From contig LYSY01000004.1 in assembly GCA_001657395.1 (NCBI GenBank), forward strand, positions 124,001 through 188,000: DNA of 64,000 bases, given 5' to 3'. Positions 1 through 11,991 of the stretch are shown in pieces; position 1 is the first letter of the stretch; each line of letters starts with the position of its first letter. The notes below the pieces were generated by a model, which saw nothing but the letters and a program-made list of their open reading frames with translations, was not told where the DNA came from and ran no database searches. The translations under genes and the position numbers were made by a program. The DNA is from Rhodospirillales bacterium BBD 1991-14 (lineage in GTDB: Bacteria > Pseudomonadota > Alphaproteobacteria > Kiloniellales > Kiloniellaceae).

Positions 1-455
1 ACGATGCTTGCATCCAGCCGCCCGGACTCCAGGTCCTGCCAGGCCCGGTCGCTCCGGAACGGCATCATCGCCAGGCGGATCCCCGGCGCGCGGCGGCGCA
101 GGTGGTTGACCAGTCCGCCCGACAGCATGGCATGCACATGATCCGTGCCGCCGAGCCGGAAGGTGTTCTCAGCCGTGGCCGGCTCGAAGGCCGCCTGGGC
201 GCGCAGCAGCCCCTCCAGGTCCTGCAGAAGCCGGCGCAGCGGATCGCGGAGCGCCTCGGCGCGCAGGCTCGGCACCATCCTGCGGCCCGAGGAGACCAGA
301 AGCGGATCGCCGAACAGTGCCCGCAGGCGCGCGAGCTGAGCCGACATCGCCGGCTGGCTGACCCCGACGCGCCGCGCCGCTGATGTCACGCTCCTTTCCT
401 CGAGCAGCGCATCCAGGGATCGCAGCAGGTTGAGATCGAGGGTCTTCAAATCCAT
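1..455 (-). CDS. LysR-family transcriptional regulator (partial, C-terminus outside window)
   Basis: Only the first 151 residues are visible; the gene runs off the left edge. The start is the ATG complementary to 453-455. Residues 1-60 form the usual LysR winged helix, with AARRVGVSQPAMSAQL as the recognition region, and the effector domain begins near residue 90. It diverges from the oxidoreductase pair at 633-2044 across a 177-bp gap holding a palindrome, the normal LysR arrangement of autoregulation plus control of the divergent target. The LysR family is clear; the co-inducer cannot be told. Confidence 0.88.
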   Translation of the reverse strand, partial: MDLKTLDLNLLRSLDALLEERSVTSAARRVGVSQPAMSAQLARLRALFGDPLLVSSGRRMVPSLRAEALRDPLRRLLQDLEGLLRAQAAFEPATAENTFRLGGTDHVHAMLSGGLVNHLRRRAPGIRLAMMPFRSDRAWQDLESGRLDASI

Positions 456-467
456 TGAAGTGATAGG

Positions 468-490
468 TCAAATCAATTTCATCGATTTGA
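468..490. promoter_or_regulatory. Probable LysR operator (inverted repeat)
   Basis: Perfect inverted repeat TCAAATC-N9-GATTTGA in the gap between the divergent LysR gene and the oxidoreductase pair. Its T-N11-A geometry and AT-rich centre in a GC-rich genome are typical of LysR recognition sites. The outer edge lies 13 bp from the LysR start codon. Assignment to this regulator is inferred from position. Confidence 0.6.
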
Positions 491-632
491 ATTATGAAAC
501 CCGGGCGGCCAGATGGCAATTCCTGAGACTCAAAAAGATCCCGCAGCACCGCATCCCCGCGGTGAACGGCCGCTCATCCGCAGCGGTCGGAGGGCAATTG
601 CGAAAAGAGCAGATACAAAGAGGACCGTGATT

Positions 633-1280
633 ATGAAAATCGGATTCATCGGCAGCGGCAGCATGGCCCGTGCCCTGGCCGGCAAGTGGCAGGGCAAGCA
701 TGACCTGCTGTTCAGCGCCAGGGACCTGGGGAAGGCGGCGCTGGTCGCTGCCGACTACGGCGCCCAGGCGGGCAACGCCCGCCAGGCGGCCGAGTTCGGC
801 GACGTGGTGGTGCTGGCCACCCGCTGGGACGATGCACTCGACGCCGTCGCGCAGGCTGGCGGCGACGCTGTTTTCGCCGGCAAGGTGGTCATCGACATCA
901 ACAACCCGGTCAGCACCGAGACCTTTCTGACCACGCGCGAAGACGGCCGCTCGCTGACCCAGGCTTTGGAAGAGGTCCTGCCCGGCGCCGAGATCGGCAA
1001 GGCCTTCAACATGGCCCAGGCCGCCGTCTGGGCGAACCCTGACATGACCTACGACGGGCGGCCCATGGTGACCCTCTTCACTGCCGAGACCGAACGCGCG
1101 ACGGAGACCATCGCGGACCTGATCCGCGACGTCGGCGCCGAACCCCTGAAGCTCGGCGGCAACGCCCACGCCTACCAGCTGGAGGCGGCGGCGGCGATCG
1201 TCATCAAGTTTCTCTTTGCCGGACGTGACCCGCAGACGATCCTCAACGTCATCCAGCCGGAAGTGAAACCGGTGCGCTGA
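633..1280 (+). CDS. NAD(P)-binding oxidoreductase, F420-oxidoreductase-like family
   Basis: 215 residues. The ATG at 633 is chosen because the Rossmann strand (MKIGFIGSGSMARALAG) begins at residue 1, as in the family; the longer open frame from 513 adds only unrelated sequence crossing the regulatory gap. GxGxMA is the dinucleotide-binding loop, and VIDINNP and KAFNM are the conserved second-strand motifs of NADPH-dependent F420 reductase/NADP-oxidoreductase-like proteins. Many members in bacteria that lack F420 act on other substrates, so the substrate is unknown. The SDR gene follows after 20 bp, and together they form the likely target of the divergent LysR. Confidence 0.8.
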   Translation: MKIGFIGSGSMARALAGKWQGKHDLLFSARDLGKAALVAADYGAQAGNARQAAEFGDVVVLATRWDDALDAVAQAGGDAVFAGKVVIDINNPVSTETFLTTREDGRSLTQALEEVLPGAEIGKAFNMAQAAVWANPDMTYDGRPMVTLFTAETERATETIADLIRDVGAEPLKLGGNAHAYQLEAAAAIVIKFLFAGRDPQTILNVIQPEVKPVR

Positions 1281-1300
1281 GCAAAGGAGAGACGACGGGT

Positions 1301-2044
1301 ATGGGCGGGACGGATCTCACCGGAAAGCACGTGGTGGTGGTCGGCGGCGGCAGCGGCATCGGACGGGCCGCGGCGCAGGCTGCCGTCGCGCAGGGCGCGC
1401 GGGTGACACTGTCGAGCCGCAACCGCGACAGGCTGGCCGAGGTCGCGCAGGCCATTGGCGGCGGGACCGCCGCCGTGCCGCTCGACATGACCGATGCACA
1501 GGGCGTCGCCGCCTGGGCCGGCGCCGTCGGGCCGCTCGATCATCTGGTGATCACGGCTTCCAGCGCCGCCCACGGCCCCTTTGCCGAGATGGAGATAGCG
1601 GCGCTCAGCGGCATGTTCGCAGCCAAGTTCTTCGGGCCCTACCAGACCGCGCGGGCCGCCCTGCCGCAGATCGGCGACGGGGGCTCCATCACCTTTTTCT
1701 CCGGCGTCCTCAGCCGGCGTCCCGGCCTCAACTGCGCCGGCCTGGGCGCGGTCAACGGCGCCGTCGAAGGTCTGGCCCGGGCGCTGGCGCTGGAACTGGG
1801 CCCCGCGATCCGGGTGAACTGCGTATCGCCGGGCATGGTGCGCTCCGAGGCCTATGCGGCGATGCCCGCCGAAGCGCGCGAGCGTATGTACGAAGCGACC
1901 GGCGAGTCGCTGCCGTTGGGCCGGGTCGGCGAGACGGCGGAGATCGCCCAGGCGGTCCTCTTCCTGATGACCAGCAGCTTCACCACCGGCGTCGTGCTCG
2001 ACGTCGACGGCGGCCACATGGTCCGCCAGTACGCCACGCGGTGA
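1301..2044 (+). CDS. SDR-family protein lacking the canonical YxxxK
   Basis: 247 residues with an intact cofactor loop (GGGSGIG at 15-21), a well-formed Rossmann fold and the C-terminal SPGMV segment. Ser134 is kept, but the positions of the catalytic Tyr and Lys are Leu148 and Asn152 (segment LGAVNGAVEGLARAL). This matches an SDR subfamily I recall with a GAxN-type motif in place of YxxxK, so it is probably a real divergent enzyme and not a decayed copy. It is co-directional with the F420-reductase-like gene and likely shares the LysR promoter. Reaction unknown. Confidence 0.82.
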   Translation: MGGTDLTGKHVVVVGGGSGIGRAAAQAAVAQGARVTLSSRNRDRLAEVAQAIGGGTAAVPLDMTDAQGVAAWAGAVGPLDHLVITASSAAHGPFAEMEIAALSGMFAAKFFGPYQTARAALPQIGDGGSITFFSGVLSRRPGLNCAGLGAVNGAVEGLARALALELGPAIRVNCVSPGMVRSEAYAAMPAEARERMYEATGESLPLGRVGETAEIAQAVLFLMTSSFTTGVVLDVDGGHMVRQYATR

Positions 2045-2187
2045 GGGCGCCTGGCGTCTTCGCCCTCGCGATCAGGTGCCGTGCGGTGATAACGCCGGCG
2101 TAAGGTGCCAGAGCCGAACGCGAGCCGAAGCGGTCGCTGGCAAGAGGCAATACGACCGCTGTGCGGGACAAAGCTGCCGGTGTGCCG

Positions 2188-2616
2188 ATGTCCAAAGTGC
2201 GTCTGATTGCGGGCACTCAAACCGGCGGCTATGCTGACGCTGCGCCGATGTCACCGGAAGGGCTACAGCTTTTGATTATCGCTCTCGTTCAAATACCCCT
2301 CGATGAGCCAAAACGCGATCATGACTTTGTCGTCAAGCAATCTGTTGAGGCGACCAAGATTTTCCATGACGTGAAAGGTCTCAAACGGAAGTACTTTCTG
2401 AACAGCGAAGCCGGAGGTGGGGGTATTTATGAGTTCGCCACCAAAGAGGACGCGGAAGCCTGGTTCAACGATGGCTGGGCTGATTGGATGCAAAGTCGCT
2501 TTGGCGTGCGGCCTACCCTTACACTGTTCGACAATCCTGTCGTGTTGGACAATGTGGCCGACGAAGTTCGGGTTGACGGAAAACCCGTCGACCCTCCGTG
2601 GGTCGATGCTGAATGA
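2188..2616 (+). CDS. YdhR-like putative monooxygenase
   Basis: 142 residues from the ATG at 2188. An upstream GTG at 2161 and an internal ATG at 2248 are also in frame, and none has a convincing ribosome-binding site; the recognisable domain starts at about residue 25. LQLLIIALVQIPLDEP, then GGGGIYEFATKEDAEAWF resembles the small ferredoxin-like ABM/YdhR fold (the E. coli protein has GGIYLFTDEKSA at the same place). The stop overlaps the ATG of the next gene (ATGA), so the two are coupled. Base composition is clearly lower in GC than its neighbours. The function of this family is poorly defined. Confidence 0.68.
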   Translation: MSKVRLIAGTQTGGYADAAPMSPEGLQLLIIALVQIPLDEPKRDHDFVVKQSVEATKIFHDVKGLKRKYFLNSEAGGGGIYEFATKEDAEAWFNDGWADWMQSRFGVRPTLTLFDNPVVLDNVADEVRVDGKPVDPPWVDAE

Positions 2617-3389
2617 TCGAAATCAGTGTTGGGCACAGGGCCCTGTTGAGGACGGTCGGGCATAAAGATTCACCGCCACTTGTTTTGCTTCATGCCTTCG
2701 GAGATTCCAGTCATTGCTATGACTTTCTCCTCTCAAGCAAGCTTGCTGAGACCTATAGGCTGATTGCCGTCGATCTCTGGGGGTTTGGCGGCTCTCCGGC
2801 CCGACCTGACGTTCAGACCTTTGCGCAGTTCTCCAAGGCATTGGCCGATCTTGTGGGCGGCTTGTGGACAAGGCAGCCCATCGGTTTGGTCGGCCACTCA
2901 ATTGCCGGTTCCATGGCTGTCGAGGTTGCGTCTCGGCTCGGTGACAGGGTTTCCGGCGTTTTCTCCATCGAGGGCAACCTGACGCCCGCCGATGCGATGT
3001 TCACCGGGAGAGCCTGCGACTTCGACGACCCCCGGTCGTTCAAGGAGGCCTTTCTCACTGAGATCTGGGAGCTTGGTCAATCCTCTCATGCCCTTCGGCA
3101 CTACTATGCAGGGTCTTGCGTCGGTGACGCGGTAACAATGTGGAGTCTCGGAAGAGATGCCAAGTTCGTCAGTGAAGGCAATCGACTCGGTGAAGCCTTC
3201 CAGGCGCTCTCTCATCCAAGCCTTTATTACTGGTCCCAGGCAAGCACTCCTCCTGAGACGCAAGACTGGATATCTGGCAGCGGTATTCCGAATGAGATCT
3301 ATCAGGACGCCGGTCACTGGCCGATGGTGGAGCAGCCGCAAGACACCGCAGAGTCGATTGATCGTTTCTTTCAGACTGTCGTCAAGTGA
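2613..3389 (+). CDS. Alpha/beta hydrolase
   Basis: 258 residues with a standard alpha/beta-hydrolase layout: LLHAFGDSS oxyanion segment near residue 26, DLWGFGGS near 54, nucleophile elbow GHSIAGS with Ser96, and a C-terminal DAGHW with His235. A lid-like segment lies between about 120 and 200. Its start overlaps the stop of the YdhR-like gene by 4 bp. The pair could handle a small lipophilic or aromatic compound (oxygenase then hydrolase), but this is only context. Codon use is less GC-biased than in the surrounding genes, hinting at acquisition. Confidence 0.82.
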   Translation: MIEISVGHRALLRTVGHKDSPPLVLLHAFGDSSHCYDFLLSSKLAETYRLIAVDLWGFGGSPARPDVQTFAQFSKALADLVGGLWTRQPIGLVGHSIAGSMAVEVASRLGDRVSGVFSIEGNLTPADAMFTGRACDFDDPRSFKEAFLTEIWELGQSSHALRHYYAGSCVGDAVTMWSLGRDAKFVSEGNRLGEAFQALSHPSLYYWSQASTPPETQDWISGSGIPNEIYQDAGHWPMVEQPQDTAESIDRFFQTVVK

Positions 3390-3466
3390 TCGCATCGAAA
3401 GGCAGAGAAGCCTTTTGAACCCGGTACTTTCCGCAGAACATCGAGGTCGTCGAAGGGCTCGCTCCT

Positions 3467-3494
3467 GTCATTGCGGTTGACTGTCAGCAATGAC
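3467..3494. terminator. Possible hairpin between convergent genes
   Basis: Perfect 8-bp inverted repeat GTCATTGC/GCAATGAC with a 12-nt loop, midway in the 200-bp gap between the convergent hydrolase and ligA genes. No T-run follows on either side, so it is at best a weak or factor-dependent terminator. Confidence 0.3.
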
Positions 3495-3589
3495 CTCTTG
3501 CGGCAGGAAGCGGCTCGTCGTCGGACTCCGGACCGGAAAGGCTGGCCCGGCCTCAACAACAAGTAAGGCAGGTCATCTCGCAGGACGCC

Positions 3590-7448
<3,859 letters not shown>

Positions 7449-7480
7449 TCACCTGTTCCGGTGCAGCGCCGGCCCCTCTT

Positions 7481-8308
7481 TTAGAAGATGCTGGAAATCC
7501 AGGACTCTTCGCTTTCCGAGGGCCGCAGGTTCTCGCCGGTCAGCAGGGCATAGCTGTCGATATACCAGTCGCTGCCCGGGAAGTTGTGGCCCAGAACCGC
7601 GGCGGTCGCCTGCGCCTCGTCGATGATGCCGAGCGCCATGTAGGATTCGACCAGCCGGTGCAGCGCCTCGGGCACATGCGTCGTCGTCTGATAGCGCTCG
7701 ATCACGTTGCGGAAGCGGTTGATGGCCGCCAGGTACTCGCTGCGGGACTGATAGAAGCGGCCGATTTCCATATGCTTGCCGGCCAGATGGTCGAGGGCGA
7801 GGTCGATCTTCAACTCGGCGTCGCGGGTGTACTTGCTGTTGGGGAAGCGCCGCGCCAGTTCCTCCAGGGAATTGAGCGCCTCCGTGGTCATGCTCTGGTC
7901 GCGCCCGACGTCGGAGATCTGCTCATAGTAGGAGATCGCCTTCAGATAATACGCATAGCTGACGTCCGGGCTGCCGGGGTGCAGCTCGATGAAGCGGTCC
8001 AGTGCGTTGATCGCCTCGTCGTAGCTGTTCTCCTGGTAGAAGGCGTAGGCGGCCATAAGCTGCGCCTTGGAGGCCCAGGCGGAATAGGGGTGCTGGCGTT
8101 CGACCTCGTCGAACAGCCGGGCGGCTTCCTCGTATTCGCCGGCCTGCAAGGCATCCAGGGCTCCGTTGTAGAGCTCCTCGACGGGCCGTTCGACGTAGGC
8201 CGGCGGCTCGTCGGAGCTGCAGGCGGCCACGAAAACGGCGAGCAACAGAATGGCTGAAAGGCGCCCCAAAGGGCCCCCGCAACGGGACATGAGGGTTCTC
8301 AAGATCAT
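7481..8308 (-). CDS. bamD: Outer-membrane assembly lipoprotein BamD
   Basis: 275 residues. Lipoprotein signal with lipobox FVAAC (Cys30), so the mature protein is anchored in the outer membrane facing the periplasm. It is followed by TPR-like helix pairs (YNGALDALQAGEYEEAARLFDEVE and repeats to about 230), matching BamD/YfiO, the essential partner of BamA in beta-barrel insertion. The first ATG (8308) has AAAGAG just upstream; an in-frame ATG at 8290 would also give a good lipoprotein signal. First gene of the bamD-recN-ligA unit, with its own promoter at 8432-8460. Confidence 0.94.
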   Translation of the reverse strand: MILRTLMSRCGGPLGRLSAILLLAVFVAACSSDEPPAYVERPVEELYNGALDALQAGEYEEAARLFDEVERQHPYSAWASKAQLMAAYAFYQENSYDEAINALDRFIELHPGSPDVSYAYYLKAISYYEQISDVGRDQSMTTEALNSLEELARRFPNSKYTRDAELKIDLALDHLAGKHMEIGRFYQSRSEYLAAINRFRNVIERYQTTTHVPEALHRLVESYMALGIIDEAQATAAVLGHNFPGSDWYIDSYALLTGENLRPSESEESWISSIF

Positions 8309-8390
8309 CTCTTTCTACGCGTGCTTGCGCGTACCCCGAAGGTCTCGACCTGTAGTTGGGGTCGCCGCCCTCGGCGCGCGAACCCCCGGC

Positions 8391-8435
8391 AATCTCGCTT
8401 GACCCGATCTCGCCTGACTTGATCTCGCCTGACTA
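8391..8435. repeat. Three 15-bp direct repeats at the bamD promoter
   Basis: Three head-to-tail copies of a 15-bp unit (about AATCTCGCTTGACCC, GATCTCGCCTGACTT, GATCTCGCCTGACTA). The last copy enters the -10 box of the bamD promoter and the others cover the predicted transcription start and early leader. They could be slippage products or an operator. Confidence 0.7.
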
Positions 8436-8460
8436 TAGGTCCTTGCGGCGGGTCTCTCAA
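8432..8460 (-). promoter_or_regulatory. Predicted sigma-70 type promoter of bamD
   Basis: On the minus strand: TTGAGA (8460-8455), 17-bp spacer, TATAGT (8437-8432). This is a near-consensus housekeeping promoter and predicts a start near 8425, giving a leader of about 115 nt before bamD. It supports separate transcription of bamD-recN-ligA from lpxC. Confidence 0.65.
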
Positions 8461-8497
8461 GCAGCCTCGTGGGCCTCGAAACCCGCGGACTGGCTGC

Positions 8498-8533
8498 AAA
8501 AAAAGAGATCAGCCCGGCGTCGAAGACACCGGG
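8498..8533 (-). terminator. Rho-independent terminator of lpxC
   Basis: On the minus strand, about 65 bp after the lpxC stop: stem CCCGGTGTC/GACGCCGGG (one G-T pair) with a 3-nt loop, followed after a short spacer by seven T residues. Confidence 0.7.
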
Positions 8534-8597
8534 CCGATCCTTGGCCCCTAAAGGCCCCTCACCAAACCATGAAAACGTCTTTAGGCCCGTAACTCTC

Positions 8598-9545
8598 TTA
8601 TGCCCGTGCCGCCACCGCGCGTTCGGGCTGAACCGAAGCGGCCTGGCCGCTGCTCACCGGGATCTCCGCCCACTCCCAGGCTTCGGCATCGGCGAACAGG
8701 GTGTTGAGCAGCCGCAGGGTCAGGGCGTGGCCCGCCTTGTCGCCCTGGAAATGGCCGACGATCGGTCCGCCGGCCAGATAGAGGTCGCCGATCGAATCGA
8801 GCACCTTGTGGCGGACGAATTCGTTGCCGTAGCGCAGGCCCTCTTCGTTCATGATCTCCTGGCCGTTGACCACGATCGCATTGTCGAGAGAGCCGCCGCG
8901 CGCCAGGCCCATGGCCCGCATACGCTCGATGTCCTGCACGAAGCCGAAGGTACGGGCCCGCGCGACATCGCGCTTGAAGGCGCCTTCCGTGACCTCGGTG
9001 AACCACTCCTGCTGGCCGATGAGGGTGTCGCCGAAGTCGATGTCGAAGCCCACCGTGTAGCCGGCGCCCGGCGACAGCGTGGCCGAGCGGTGAGGCTCGG
9101 AAACGGTCGTCTCGCTGAGGATGCGGATGGCCCGGCGCGGGTTGTCCTGCACGGTCACGCCGGCGCATTCGATCAGAAACACGAAAGGCGCGGCGCTGCC
9201 GTCCATGATGGGCACTTCCGGCCCGTTCAGTTCGATGACCGCATTGTCGATGCCGCAGCCGCTCAGCGCTGACATCAGGTGTTCGATGGTAGCGATCTGG
9301 TTGCCCCGGACGTCCACCAGCGTGGTGCAGAGCGGGGTCTCGACAGCATTGCTCCACAAGGCCTGAACCTCGGATCCGCCGTCCGCGTCCGTGCGCCGGA
9401 AGACGATACCGGTGTTCGCCTCGGCCGGATGCAGCGTCATGTTGACCTTGGCACCGGAGTGCAAGGCCACGCCCGAGCAGTGAATGGAGTTCTTCAGCGT
9501 CTGTTGGCGGACGAGATTACCCGCCGAGGCGCGATCGCTTACCAT
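8598..9545 (-). CDS. lpxC: UDP-3-O-acyl-N-acetylglucosamine deacetylase LpxC
   Basis: 315 residues. Zn-dependent committed step of lipid A synthesis. N-terminal QQTLKNSIHCSGVALHSG matches the family; the first zinc/histidine motif is IEHLMSAL, the second HKVLDSIGDLYL with its His and Asp, and the catalytic His region is GHFQGDKAGH. The start at 9545 leaves about ten residues ahead of the usual N-terminus and no better start is in frame. It lies just beyond the dcw cluster, as in many proteobacteria, with terminators on both sides, so it is probably monocistronic. Confidence 0.97.
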   Translation of the reverse strand: MVSDRASAGNLVRQQTLKNSIHCSGVALHSGAKVNMTLHPAEANTGIVFRRTDADGGSEVQALWSNAVETPLCTTLVDVRGNQIATIEHLMSALSGCGIDNAVIELNGPEVPIMDGSAAPFVFLIECAGVTVQDNPRRAIRILSETTVSEPHRSATLSPGAGYTVGFDIDFGDTLIGQQEWFTEVTEGAFKRDVARARTFGFVQDIERMRAMGLARGGSLDNAIVVNGQEIMNEEGLRYGNEFVRHKVLDSIGDLYLAGGPIVGHFQGDKAGHALTLRLLNTLFADAEAWEWAEIPVSSGQAASVQPERAVAARA

Positions 9546-9900
9546 GTGCCAGTCTCAATCCTTAGACTAATCTACCTACACAGACCCAAACAGCCGCAAA
9601 TCTTATTCTTCGCCCCATCGCACCCATGCGGGCGCCGGATGATGAGGCAGAGCGCAGTCTGCTCGGGCAAAGCCACGATTTCGGCCGTTTTCAAAGCGTC
9701 CGGGGGTATCCCGTCCAGCCGGTAACAGCCTCTTCCCTTGTTGGATTCCCCCTCGGAATCGACCTACGCAAAAACAACTAGGGGGACTATAAGAAGTCCC
9801 CCTGAAGTACTCAAATCACTCTTTGTTACAGTATGTTACCGCGCTGCACATCGGGTTCCTGCCGCTTTTTCGTGCATTTCTTGCCTCTTGTGCAGCCTGT
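9546..9900. other. lpxC-ftsZ intergenic region (355 bp)
   Basis: No gene seen. It holds the ftsZ terminator (9769-9803) and about 220 bp of leader and promoter sequence for lpxC. A possible lpxC promoter such as TTGCGG with a 19-bp spacer and TAGATT upstream of the start is too poor to call. The stretch 9760-9850 is AT-rich compared with the surroundings. Confidence 0.6.
9769..9803 (-). terminator. Rho-independent terminator of ftsZ / dcw cluster
   Basis: Perfect 9-bp inverted repeat AGGGGGACT/AGTCCCCCT with a 6-nt loop (9780-9803), followed on the minus strand by AGTTGTTTTTG. It lies about 100 bp after the ftsZ stop, so the dcw transcript should end here, before lpxC. Confidence 0.88.
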
Positions 9901-11877
9901 CTAGTTGGCCTGGCGGCGCAGGAACGCCGGGATGTCCAGCAGATCCTCTTCCGCCTGGCTCTGGCCGATGCGCTCGTTCGGGTCGAGCCCGGCCAGGTTC
10001 GGCTGGGCCCCGGAAGCCGGCGTCGTGCGGCTGGCCGCCGGCGTCTCCCGCTGCGGCTGGGCGATGTTGCTGCCGCGCGCGGGGGCCGGCTGGGGCATCG
10101 GCTGCGGATGGGGCTGCCCTGCCTGGGCCGTCCGCGCCGCGCTGTCCGATCCCTGGGTTGCCGCCTGCAACGCCCGCGCAGCGCCGCCGGTGACCTTTGC
10201 GAAGAGGCTCTGGCCGCCGCGCTTGGGGGCCGGTGCCTTCTGCGCCGGTGCAGGAGCCGGTGCCGGCGTGGGAGCAGGCGCCGAGCTATCCAGGGAAGGA
10301 TAGCGGGTCTCCTTCAGCGGCGGCGGGGCGGCCGTGCCGGTTTGGGCGACGGCGCTTTGGGCCGCATGGCCTTCAACGGTCTTGGCCTCGGGCCGCACCG
10401 CGTTGGCGATGGCCGCCTCGGCGAAGGGATCCGGTTCAGCGTGGATGATCTGCTGATCCGGCGCCTCGGCCTCCGGCGTCATCGGCGGCGGTGCGATGAA
10501 GCTGTCGGCCTCCATACGGGCCCGTACCGGCTCGCTCCGGGGTGCCGGCTGGGCTGCCGGGGCGACCTGGAAGCCGGCATGGACGTCCGGCTCCGGTTGG
10601 GCGAGAGCGGTCTGCCCGACCACCATCGGGGCCGCCGTTCCGGCGGAGGGTGCCTGACCGGCGGAGATGGTCATTGCCGGCGCCGCCGGCTGGCCCGCCG
10701 CCTGGCCTGCAGCCTGGGCCGTGGTCTGAGCGGTCGGGGCTTCGGCAAAGAGCCCCGGATTGCCGCCCGGCTGTGCGGCCACGTTCTGGCTGGCCGACGC
10801 TGCGACTGCCGCGCCGCTGTCCGGCGTGCCTTCGCCCACATCGCGTTGGGAGGCCGGCTTCTGGCCGCCGACAACGCTGAGGGTGATCGGCTTCGGCCGG
10901 GTCTGGGCGTCGACGTCGATCCCGGTGGCCACGACGGAGACGCGCATCCGGCCTTCCATCGACTGGTCGAAGGTGGAGCCGAAAATGATGTTGGCTTCGG
11001 GGTCCACTTCGTCGCGAATGCGGTTGGCCGCCTCGTCGACCTCGAAGAGCGTCAGGTCCATGCCGCCGGTGATGTTGATCAGCACGCCCCGCGCGCCCTT
11101 CATGGAGACGTCGTCGAGCAGCGGGTTGGAAATCGCCGCCTCCGCCGCACCGACGGCCCGGTTTTCGCCGTCCGCCTCGCCGGTGCCCATCATTGCCTTG
11201 CCCATCTCGGACATGACGGCGCGGATGTCGGCGAAGTCGAGGTTGATCATGCCCGGGTTCACCATCAGGTCGGTGACCCCGCGCACGCCGGAGTTCAACA
11301 CATCGTCGGCCATCTTGAAGGCGTCCGCGAAGGTCGTCTTCTCGTTGGCGACACGGAAGAGGTTCTGGTTGGGAATGATGATCAGCGTGTCGACGTACTG
11401 GGTCAGCTCGTTGATCCCCGACTCCGCCAGACGCATCCGGTGCACGCCCTCGAAATGGAAGGGCTTGGTGACCACGCCGACGGTCAGGATGCCGGCCTCC
11501 CGCGCGGCCCGGGCGATGACGGGGCCGGCGCCGGTGCCGGTGCCGCCGCCCATGCCGGCGGTGATGAAGACCATGTGCTGGCCTTCCAGATCGGTGAGGA
11601 TCTCATCCAGCGCCTCTTCGGCGGCGGCGCGGCCGATGTCCGGGCGCGAGCCGGCACCCAGGCCCTGGGTGATGTTGCGGCCAAGCTGGATCCGCCTTTC
11701 GCAGAGCGATTGGCTGAGGGACTGCGAGTCCGTGTTGCAGATCAGGAACTCGACCCCCTCCAGATTGGATTGGATCATGTTGTTGACGGCATTGCCGCCC
11801 GCACCGCCCACGCCGATCACCGTGATCCGCGGAGACAGGTCTGGTGTGGTCGAAGGTACGTTCAGGTTAAGGGTCAT
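9901..11877 (-). CDS. ftsZ: Cell division protein FtsZ
   Basis: 658 residues, very long for FtsZ. The tubulin-like GTPase core fills about residues 1-320: [14 protein letters not shown], the GGGTGTG tubulin signature, and the T7/C-terminal fold ending around [19 protein letters not shown]. After it comes a low-complexity Ala/Gln/Pro-rich linker of about 300 residues and a conserved terminal peptide, [13 protein letters not shown], of the type that binds FtsA and other partners. Long linkers are known in alphaproteobacteria, though this one is at the upper end. It follows ftsA after 114 bp and is the last dcw gene before the terminator. Confidence 0.97.
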   Translation of the reverse strand: MTLNLNVPSTTPDLSPRITVIGVGGAGGNAVNNMIQSNLEGVEFLICNTDSQSLSQSLCERRIQLGRNITQGLGAGSRPDIGRAAAEEALDEILTDLEGQHMVFITAGMGGGTGTGAGPVIARAAREAGILTVGVVTKPFHFEGVHRMRLAESGINELTQYVDTLIIIPNQNLFRVANEKTTFADAFKMADDVLNSGVRGVTDLMVNPGMINLDFADIRAVMSEMGKAMMGTGEADGENRAVGAAEAAISNPLLDDVSMKGARGVLINITGGMDLTLFEVDEAANRIRDEVDPEANIIFGSTFDQSMEGRMRVSVVATGIDVDAQTRPKPITLSVVGGQKPASQRDVGEGTPDSGAAVAASASQNVAAQPGGNPGLFAEAPTAQTTAQAAGQAAGQPAAPAMTISAGQAPSAGTAAPMVVGQTALAQPEPDVHAGFQVAPAAQPAPRSEPVRARMEADSFIAPPPMTPEAEAPDQQIIHAEPDPFAEAAIANAVRPEAKTVEGHAAQSAVAQTGTAAPPPLKETRYPSLDSSAPAPTPAPAPAPAQKAPAPKRGGQSLFAKVTGGAARALQAATQGSDSAARTAQAGQPHPQPMPQPAPARGSNIAQPQRETPAASRTTPASGAQPNLAGLDPNERIGQSQAEEDLLDIPAFLRRQAN

Positions 11878-11991
11878 ATCTGCCTCCAGTCGCCCTAGAC
11901 TTTCGAAAATCTCGGGATAATCCCTAGCCGGCCTTGCCGGTTCTCGTTGCTCCGATCCGGCCGGAACGTCCGCATAGCTGCTGAAAAACCT

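Noticed and set aside
1301-2044. Reading the SDR gene as an inactivated pseudogene because YxxxK is missing
   Set aside because: The frame is intact and all other SDR motifs are kept. The Asn-containing replacement fits a recognised subgroup.
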